The notes under the pieces were generated by a model. The model searched no databases. It was given only the letters and a program-made list of their open reading frames with translations, and was not told where the DNA came from. 64,000 bases of DNA from an uncultured Prevotellaceae bacterium. GTDB taxonomy: Bacteria > Bacteroidota > Bacteroidia > Bacteroidales > Bacteroidaceae. The stretch's first letter is position 1. Every line of letters begins with the position of its first letter. This document shows positions 57,950 through 64,000 of this stretch, one piece after another. Made by a program: the position numbers and the translations under genes. The DNA is taken from the NCBI GenBank assembly GCA_946411565.1, contig CAMKEM010000002.1, positions 62,001 to 126,000 of the forward strand. The letters run 5' to 3'.

Positions 57950-59404
57950 ATGAAACTGAGTGATTTGCTTAAGAATATAGTTACCATCAGCATTACAGGT
58001 GATGCTGAGTGTGACATCAAGGGAATCAACATTGATTCTCGTAAAGTGGCTAACGGTCATCTCTTCATCGCTATGCGCGGTACTCAGGTGGATGGACATA
58101 AGTTCATTCCAAAGGCTGAGGAACTTGGTGCTACCGCTATTCTCTGTGAACAACTTCCAGAGGAGAAGAAGCAGGGCGTGACATACGTTCAGGTGGCTGA
58201 TACAGAGGATATCGTTGGTCAGGTGGCTACTACATTCTATGGCAATCCAACATCTAAGTTGAAACTGGTAGGCGTAACTGGTACAAATGGTAAGACTACC
58301 ATCGCCACATTATTATATAATATGTTCCGTAAGATGGGACATAAATGTGGTTTGCTCTCAACAGTCTGCAACTATGTAGAGGGTGAGGCATATCCAACAG
58401 ACCATACAACTCCAGACCCTATCGAGCTGAATGAGTTACTCGGCAAAATGGCAGATGCAGGTTGTGAGTATGCATTTATGGAGTGTTCAAGCCACGCTAT
58501 CGCACAGAAGCGTATTGGTGGATTGACCTTCGCTGGTGGTATCTTCACCAATCTTACACGCGATCATCTTGACTATCACAAGACTATTGAGAACTATCGC
58601 GATGCTAAGAAGAAGTTCTTCGACGATATGCCAAAGGATGCCTTTGCCATCACAAATGCCGATGATAAAAACGGTATGGTAATGGTTCAGAATACCAAGG
58701 CTACCGTTAAGACATACTCTATCCGCACAATGGCAGACTTCCACGCCAAGATTATAGAGTGCCACTTCGAGGGTATGTATCTTGAGGTAAACGGCAAGGA
58801 AGTAGGCGTTCAATTTATTGGCAAGTTTAACGTCAGCAACCTCCTCGCAGTATATGGAGCAGCCGTTATGCTCGGCAAGGATCCAGAGGATGTTCTCGTA
58901 ACACTCAGCACCTTGAAGAGCGTTGCTGGACGTCTTGAGCCAATACGTTCAGAGGAAGGTGTTACTGCCCTTGTTGACTATGCTCATACTCCAGACGCAC
59001 TTGAGAATGTTCTCAACGCCATCCACGAGGTTATGGAGGGTAAGTCAGGCAAGATTATCACCGTATGTGGTGCTGGTGGAAACCGCGACAAGGGTAAGCG
59101 TCCACTCATGGCACAGGAGGCAGTAAAGCAAAGTGATCGTGTTATCATCACCTCAGATAACCCACGCTTCGAAGAACCACAGGATATCATCAACGATATG
59201 CTTGCAGGACTTAACGCGCAGCAGTTGAAATCAGTAATCAGCATCGTGGATCGTCGTGAGGCTATCAAGACAGCCGTTATGATGGCAGAGAAGGGCGATG
59301 TAATCCTCATCGCAGGTAAGGGACACGAGGACTATCAGGATGTCAAAGGTACAAAGCACCACTTCGACGACAGAGAAGAAGTGAGAAAGGCCTTCGGCGC
59401 TTAG
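57950..59404 (+). CDS. murE: UDP-N-acetylmuramoyl-tripeptide synthetase MurE
   Basis: Adds the third amino acid of the peptidoglycan stem. The 484-aa Mur ligase has the N-terminal UDP-binding domain ([17 protein letters not shown]), ATP loop [15 protein letters not shown] (about residue 108), and [11 protein letters not shown]. The specificity motif DNPR in [11 protein letters not shown] (about residue 404) indicates meso-diaminopimelate as substrate. Length is normal. It follows ftsI by 17 bases in the dcw order. Confidence 0.95.
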   Translation: MKLSDLLKNIVTISITGDAECDIKGINIDSRKVANGHLFIAMRGTQVDGHKFIPKAEELGATAILCEQLPEEKKQGVTYVQVADTEDIVGQVATTFYGNPTSKLKLVGVTGTNGKTTIATLLYNMFRKMGHKCGLLSTVCNYVEGEAYPTDHTTPDPIELNELLGKMADAGCEYAFMECSSHAIAQKRIGGLTFAGGIFTNLTRDHLDYHKTIENYRDAKKKFFDDMPKDAFAITNADDKNGMVMVQNTKATVKTYSIRTMADFHAKIIECHFEGMYLEVNGKEVGVQFIGKFNVSNLLAVYGAAVMLGKDPEDVLVTLSTLKSVAGRLEPIRSEEGVTALVDYAHTPDALENVLNAIHEVMEGKSGKIITVCGAGGNRDKGKRPLMAQEAVKQSDRVIITSDNPRFEEPQDIINDMLAGLNAQQLKSVISIVDRREAIKTAVMMAEKGDVILIAGKGHEDYQDVKGTKHHFDDREEVRKAFGA

Positions 59405-59443
59405 TGTTTAGTAAATCGTAAATGGTAAATTGTACATTATAAG

Positions 59444-60706
59444 ATGTTATATTATCTCTTTCGCTTTCTTGAGAAGTGGGACATTCCAGGTTCTGGTATG
59501 TGGAGTTACATCTCCTTCCGTGCCTTGTTGGCATTGATCCTCTCACTTATAATCTCCATCTGGTTTGGTGAGCATTTCATCAAATGGATGAAGCGTCATA
59601 ATGCAACTGAGGCTCAGCGTGATAAGAGCATTGATCCTTACGGTGTGGAGAAGAAAGGCGTGCCAACAATGGGTGGTGTCATCATTCTCATTGCCACAAT
59701 AGTGCCATGTCTCCTTTTTGGAAGACTGCGTAATATATACATGATTCTGATGCTCGTCACAACGGTATGGCTTGGAGCTATCGGTTTTGCAGATGACTAT
59801 ATAAAGATGAAGATAACGAAGGATGGTCTTCGCCCTATCTACAAACTTGTTGGTCAGGCAGCTCTCGGTCTCATCGTCGGACTTACGCTTTGGGCTAGTC
59901 CTGATGCCGTAATCCGTGAAAACGTGTCACAGCAACGTCATGGCACAGAAATTGTTGTGTATAAGAGCGAACCTGTAAAATCTACGGTTACAACTATTCC
60001 ATTCGTAAAGAACAACAACCTGAACTACTCAGGAATGTTCACTTGGCTTGGTGAATACAAGAGTGCCGCGACATGGATTTTCTTCGTTCTTCTCACTACC
60101 TTCGTGGTAATGGCTGTAAGTAACGGAAGTAATCTGAATGACGGTATGGATGGTATGTGTGCCGGTAACTCGGCTGTGATATGCGTGGCATTAGGCATAC
60201 TTGCATATGTGTCTTCGCACATCGGATATGCTTCATACTTCAACATAATGTACATACCAGAGTCACAGGAACTTGTAATATTCCTATGTGCATTTATGGG
60301 TGCTCTCATCGGTTTCCTATGGTACAATGCCTATCCTGCTCAAGTGTTTATGGGCGATACAGGTTCATTGGCAATCGGTGGTATCATCGCTGTTACGGCT
60401 ATCATCATACACAAGGAGCTGCTTATCCCTATCCTCTGCTTTGTGTTCTTCATGGAGAGCATAAGCGTGATGACGCAGGTGCAGGTTGCTAAATATGGCA
60501 ACAAGCGTAATAAGAAGCTCCGTCTGTTCAAGCGTGCGCCTATTCATGATGCATTCCGTATAAAGCCAGGACAGTTGGCTCCTGATGTAAAAGTAATGCT
60601 CAACTGGCCAAGAGGATGCTGGTTGGAGTCAAAGATAACGACTCGCTTCTGGATTGTAACAATCCTGCTTGCAGCCTTTGCAATAATAACATTGAAGATT
60701 AGATAA
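59444..60706 (+). CDS. mraY: Phospho-N-acetylmuramoyl-pentapeptide transferase
   Basis: MraY transfers phospho-MurNAc-pentapeptide to undecaprenyl phosphate, giving lipid I. The 420-aa protein has about ten membrane helices. Motifs: DPYGVEKKGVPTMGG (residues about 64-78), FADDYIKM (about 121), the NLNDGMDG loop (about 227) and GDTGSLAIGG (about 303). It is longer than proteobacterial MraY because of a periplasmic insertion around residues 150-195, typical of Bacteroidota. The leader has degenerate GTAAATCGTAAATGGTAAAT units. Confidence 0.95.
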   Translation: MLYYLFRFLEKWDIPGSGMWSYISFRALLALILSLIISIWFGEHFIKWMKRHNATEAQRDKSIDPYGVEKKGVPTMGGVIILIATIVPCLLFGRLRNIYMILMLVTTVWLGAIGFADDYIKMKITKDGLRPIYKLVGQAALGLIVGLTLWASPDAVIRENVSQQRHGTEIVVYKSEPVKSTVTTIPFVKNNNLNYSGMFTWLGEYKSAATWIFFVLLTTFVVMAVSNGSNLNDGMDGMCAGNSAVICVALGILAYVSSHIGYASYFNIMYIPESQELVIFLCAFMGALIGFLWYNAYPAQVFMGDTGSLAIGGIIAVTAIIIHKELLIPILCFVFFMESISVMTQVQVAKYGNKRNKKLRLFKRAPIHDAFRIKPGQLAPDVKVMLNWPRGCWLESKITTRFWIVTILLAAFAIITLKIR

Positions 60707-60716
60707 AAAAAGAATA

Positions 60717-62036
60717 ATGAAATTAGTAATACTTGGAGCTGGAGAAAGTGGTGCAGGAACCGCTATTCTGGCACAGAAACAGGGATACGAGGTATTCGTA
60801 TCTGATATGGGACAGATTAAGGACAAGTACAAGAAGGTACTTGACGATCATAACATCCGCTGGGAGGAAGGTCAGCACACAGAGGCTGAGATTCTCTCTG
60901 CCACAGAGGTTGTAAAGAGCCCTGGTATTCCAGATACCGCTCCTATGGTTAAGAAACTCATTGAGCAAGGCACACCTATCCTCAGCGAACTTGAGTTTGC
61001 AAAGCGTTATAGCAAGGGAAAGTGCATCTGCATCACAGGAAGTAACGGTAAGACCACAACCACTTCTCTCATATACTATATTATGCAGAAGGCTGGTAAG
61101 GATGTAGGTCTTGCTGGCAATATCGGACGTTCCTTTGCCCTTCAGGTTGCACAAGAAGATCACGAGTGGTATGTTCTTGAGATTAGCTCATTCCAGCTCG
61201 ACAATATGTTTGATTTCCGTGCAGACGTGAGCGTTCTTATGAACATCACTCCTGACCACCTCGACAGATATGAGTTTGAGATGCAGAACTACACAGACTC
61301 AAAGATGCGTATCATCCAGAACCAGACAGCAAATGATACTTTCGTCTATTGGAAGCAGGATGAGCATATCGAAGAGGAACTGGCAAAGCGTGAGAACGGT
61401 TATGCACCAAAGCCAACACCTTCAAGTCAGGCTGTAAAGGCAGGTCACCCTACCCTATGCGGTTTCGTTGATACCGACTTCGAGAAATACGGTCTTGAGT
61501 TCTCTCAGATGGGACAGCACAACAAGCGTAATGCCCTTGCAGCATATCTTGCTACCAAACAGGTAGGTGTTGATGAGAACATCATCCGCGAGTGTTTGAA
61601 GGATTTCCCAGGCGTTGAGCATCGTCTGGAGCGTGTTGCTGAGAAAAATGGAGTTCTCTTCATCAACGACTCAAAGGCAACCAACGTAGATGCTTGCAAC
61701 GTGGCTCTTGAGGCTATGGATCGCCCAACAATCCTCATCGTTGGAGGTAAGGACAAGGGAAATGATTATAGCACTATCCATGAACTCGTAGCTCGTAAGT
61801 GTGCTGGTTTAGTTTATCTCGGTGCAGACAATAAGAAACTACACGAGGCATTTGATGACCTTGACATGCCAATCGCTGATACCCACAGCATGAAGGACTG
61901 TGTAGAGGCATGCGCAAAGATGGCAAAGCCGGGCGATGCCGTATTGTTGTCTCCTTGCTGTGCAAGCTTCGACCTCTTCAAGAATATGGAGGACAGAGGC
62001 GAGCAGTTCAGAGAACAGGTTAAAAATATAAATTAA
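60717..62036 (+). CDS. murD: UDP-N-acetylmuramoylalanine-D-glutamate ligase
   Basis: Adds D-glutamate to UDP-MurNAc-L-Ala. The 439-aa protein begins with the Rossmann GAGESGAGTAILA (residues 7-19), has KSPGIPDTAP, the ATP loop GSNGKTTTTSLI (about residue 109), EISSFQLDNM, and the C-terminal domain with NDSKATNVDA and SPCCASFDLFKNMEDRG. Length is normal. Ten bases separate it from mraY. Confidence 0.95.
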   Translation: MKLVILGAGESGAGTAILAQKQGYEVFVSDMGQIKDKYKKVLDDHNIRWEEGQHTEAEILSATEVVKSPGIPDTAPMVKKLIEQGTPILSELEFAKRYSKGKCICITGSNGKTTTTSLIYYIMQKAGKDVGLAGNIGRSFALQVAQEDHEWYVLEISSFQLDNMFDFRADVSVLMNITPDHLDRYEFEMQNYTDSKMRIIQNQTANDTFVYWKQDEHIEEELAKRENGYAPKPTPSSQAVKAGHPTLCGFVDTDFEKYGLEFSQMGQHNKRNALAAYLATKQVGVDENIIRECLKDFPGVEHRLERVAEKNGVLFINDSKATNVDACNVALEAMDRPTILIVGGKDKGNDYSTIHELVARKCAGLVYLGADNKKLHEAFDDLDMPIADTHSMKDCVEACAKMAKPGDAVLLSPCCASFDLFKNMEDRGEQFREQVKNIN

Positions 62037-62112
62037 TAAATAAGAAGGAAAAAGCATTAAAAGTGCAACTACACTTTATACTTTTAACTTTCTACTTTCT
62101 ACTTTATAGACT

Positions 62113-63411
62113 TTGGATTCACTAAAGCAAATAAATAACATCTTCAAAGGCGATAAGGTGATATGGGTCGTCTTCTTCCTGCTCTGTATAGTGAGCGTGA
62201 TAGAAGTGTATTCAGCCTCATCGAGCTTGGGATATAAGTCTGGCAACTACTGGAAGGCTGCCACCTATCACTCATTCCTTCTTTTGATTGGTGTGGGTGT
62301 GATGGTGATGACACTTAATATCAAGTGTAAATTCTTCAAGCTTGCCACACCTATACTCGTACCACTTGCCTTCGTGATGCTGATTCTAGTATTTGTATGT
62401 GGAACAAAGGAGAACGATGCCGCCCGATGGCTGAAGATTGGATTTATACCGATACAGCCGTCTGAGATAGCGAAAGGTGCTATGATTCTTGCCACGGCAC
62501 AGATACTAAGCGCTATGCAAACGGCAGATGGTGCTGCTCCAAAGGCAATGAAGTATGTGCTTATAACGGGATTATTCCTTATACTCCCTATTGCTCCAGA
62601 GAACCTCTCAACAGCAGCAATGTTGTCATTGGTGGTCTTCCTTATGATGATCATAGGACGAGTACCATCTAAACAGATTGGATTGCTTGTGACAGTCTGC
62701 GTAATGCTTGTAGGACTTGGAATAGGCTCAATCCTTGCCTTTGGTAAGGCTCCAGACAATAGTCTCACAGACAAGGAAAAAATGCACCTTACAGAGGAGG
62801 TAAAAGAGAGCGAAGACGGTATTCCTGTTGCTATTAAAGCAAAGAACGAGAAGAAGCCAGAACTTACAGGCATACAAAAAATAGGCCACCGCTTCGACAC
62901 TTGGAAAGGTCGTATCATGGAGTTTACCAATAAAGAGGAAGTTCCACCAGAGAAATATGACCTCGACAAGAACGGTCAGGTAGGTCATGCAAGAATCGCG
63001 ATCGTCTCAAGTAACATAAAGGGATGTGGTCCTGGAAACTCCGTGGAGCGCGATTTCCTTTCACAGGCTTTCTCCGATTTCATCTATGCCATAGTTATTG
63101 AGGAGTTAGGTATCTTTGGAGCCACCTTTGTGGCATTCCTGTATGTGGTATTACTTTTCAGAACAGGCATCATAGCCCGAAGGTGCAAGAACCCATTTCC
63201 TGCATATCTTGCAATGGGTTTGGCACTACTGATGGTAACACAGGCTTTGTTCAATATGATGGTGGCCGTAGGACTTGTTCCTGTCACAGGACAGCCTCTA
63301 CCTCTTATCAGTAAGGGTGGTACATCAAGTATTATCAACTGCCTCTATATCGGCGTTATTCTCAGTATTAGCAGAACGGCTGCCAGAAGAGATGATGCTG
63401 TGCTGGATTAA
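62113..63411 (+). CDS. ftsW: SEDS-family peptidoglycan glycosyltransferase FtsW
   Basis: Septal peptidoglycan polymerase working with FtsI. The 432-aa protein has about ten membrane helices, ARWLKIGFIPIQPSEIAK (about residue 96), a large extracytoplasmic loop (about 215-295, rich in Glu and Lys), and the conserved end with GLVPVTGQPLPLISKGGTS (about 388). The track start is TTG at 62113; no in-frame ATG precedes the first helix, so TTG appears to be used. A hairpin AAAAGTG/CACTTT lies in the 76-base gap after murD. Confidence 0.93.
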   Translation: MDSLKQINNIFKGDKVIWVVFFLLCIVSVIEVYSASSSLGYKSGNYWKAATYHSFLLLIGVGVMVMTLNIKCKFFKLATPILVPLAFVMLILVFVCGTKENDAARWLKIGFIPIQPSEIAKGAMILATAQILSAMQTADGAAPKAMKYVLITGLFLILPIAPENLSTAAMLSLVVFLMMIIGRVPSKQIGLLVTVCVMLVGLGIGSILAFGKAPDNSLTDKEKMHLTEEVKESEDGIPVAIKAKNEKKPELTGIQKIGHRFDTWKGRIMEFTNKEEVPPEKYDLDKNGQVGHARIAIVSSNIKGCGPGNSVERDFLSQAFSDFIYAIVIEELGIFGATFVAFLYVVLLFRTGIIARRCKNPFPAYLAMGLALLMVTQALFNMMVAVGLVPVTGQPLPLISKGGTSSIINCLYIGVILSISRTAARRDDAVLD

Positions 63412-63450
63412 AAGCTAATTGACAATAAAAATTGAAAATTAAAATATAAA

Positions 63451-64000
63451 ATGGACAAGGAACTTAGAGTAATAGTAAGTGGAGGTGGCACAGGCGGCCA
63501 TATCTTCCCTGCTGTGTCTATAGCCAACGCTATCAAGGCAATGCGCCCTGATGCAAAGATCCTCTTCGTCGGAGCTAACGGACGAATGGAAATGGAACGT
63601 GTTCCTGCTGCAGGTTACGAGATTAAGGGACTTCCTGTTCGCGGTCTTATCCGCCCTCTTTGGAGTCCTAAGAACATAAGTGTGATGCTCGACTTCATCA
63701 AGAGTCGCAGTATGGTGAAGAGTATCATCCGCGATTTCCGTCCACAAGTTGCTGTGGGAGTTGGCGGCTATGCATCTGCACCAACCCTTAATGCAGCATA
63801 CGCAATGGGCATTCCTTGTCTTATACAGGAACAAAACTCATACGCAGGCGTTACAAACAAGTCACTTGCCAAGAAGGCTGAGAAGATATGCGTTGCATAC
63901 GATGGTATGGAGCGTTTCTTCCCTGCTGACCGCATAATGAAGACGGGTAATCCTGTACGTCAGGCTCTTCTCGACAATACAATGAGCAAGGAAGAGGCTT
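63451..64000 (+). CDS. murG: UDP-GlcNAc lipid I transferase MurG, cut by window end
   Basis: MurG converts lipid I to lipid II at the inner face of the membrane. Only the first 183 codons are visible, starting at ATG 63451 after an AT-rich gap. The donor-independent N-terminal motifs are present: VSGGGTGGHIFPAVSIANA (residues 10-28), VPAAGYEIKGLPVRGL, VGVGGYASAP and IQEQNSYAGVTNKSLAK. It is missed as a plus-strand ORF in the track because it runs off the edge. murC, ftsQ, ftsA and ftsZ would be expected next. Confidence 0.94.
   Translation, partial: MDKELRVIVSGGGTGGHIFPAVSIANAIKAMRPDAKILFVGANGRMEMERVPAAGYEIKGLPVRGLIRPLWSPKNISVMLDFIKSRSMVKSIIRDFRPQVAVGVGGYASAPTLNAAYAMGIPCLIQEQNSYAGVTNKSLAKKAEKICVAYDGMERFFPADRIMKTGNPVRQALLDNTMSKEEA

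Overview
The window looks like a chromosome segment from a Bacteroidales bacterium, most likely Prevotellaceae. The evidence is Bacteroidota-type promoters (TTTG-N19/20-TAnnTTTG) in front of many genes, few Shine-Dalgarno sites, lipoproteins with SxxC-type lipoboxes, BspA-type leucine-rich repeat proteins, DUF2723/DUF3098/DUF4294/DUF4369 families, an M28-type glutaminyl cyclase, and the Bacteroidota order of the division/cell-wall (dcw) cluster. Both ends cut through genes: a DUF2723 protein on the left and murG on the right.

Layout. 1-9.6 kb holds mostly housekeeping genes: DUF2723 C-terminus, DUF3098, a THUMP-like methyltransferase, ruvB-coaD, ybeY, an Lrp-type regulator, a fused amidotransferase-dipeptidase, glutaminyl cyclase and dprA. 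9.7-14.9 kb has an ArgE-like deacylase, an acyl-CoA ligase, prfB, a 50-aa membrane peptide and a CYTH protein. 14.9-16.4 kb is a gene-free block of large palindromic repeats followed by a promoter-driven structured RNA candidate, then three small proteins of unknown function. 18.2-20.8 kb carries a BspA-like protein. 21-26.6 kb is topA-aroK-speA-argB, with overlapping stops and starts. 26.7-32.3 kb has an ECF sigma factor with a probable anti-sigma partner, then lipoproteins (DUF3160, CapA-like). 33-38.9 kb has rnr, an epimerase-PAP2 pair that may act in sphingolipid synthesis, and DUF4294. 39-44 kb has a cysteine-less TlpA-like lipoprotein, ribF, a CPBP protease and a MATE pump. 44.4-53 kb is a minus-strand block: DUF3108, an unknown protein, a gene split by an in-frame stop, a second BspA-like protein, an Ig-like lipoprotein and a GH3-type enzyme. 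53.5-64 kb is the dcw cluster mraZ-rsmH-ftsL-ftsI-murE-mraY-murD-ftsW-murG, with a triple MraZ box before mraZ.

The most unusual content is non-coding. (1) Three genes (epimerase, TlpA-like, MATE) share a 5' leader fold whose stems are kept while the bases change, so it is probably a structured RNA regulator. (2) A 16.1-16.4 kb transcript candidate has a perfect promoter and long hairpins. (3) Several families of palindromic intergenic repeats are built from short degenerate tandem units: 11-nt arrays, GGGGTGCAC/GGTGTAAC elements with a shared TGATARTCA core, and a 200-bp element in two inverted copies. (4) GC-rich palindromes have become part of coding sequences: inside the methyltransferase, inside the amidotransferase domain, as the C-terminus and stop codon of mraZ, and in or near lipoprotein signal peptides. 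No tRNA, rRNA, CRISPR array, transposase or integrase was recognised.
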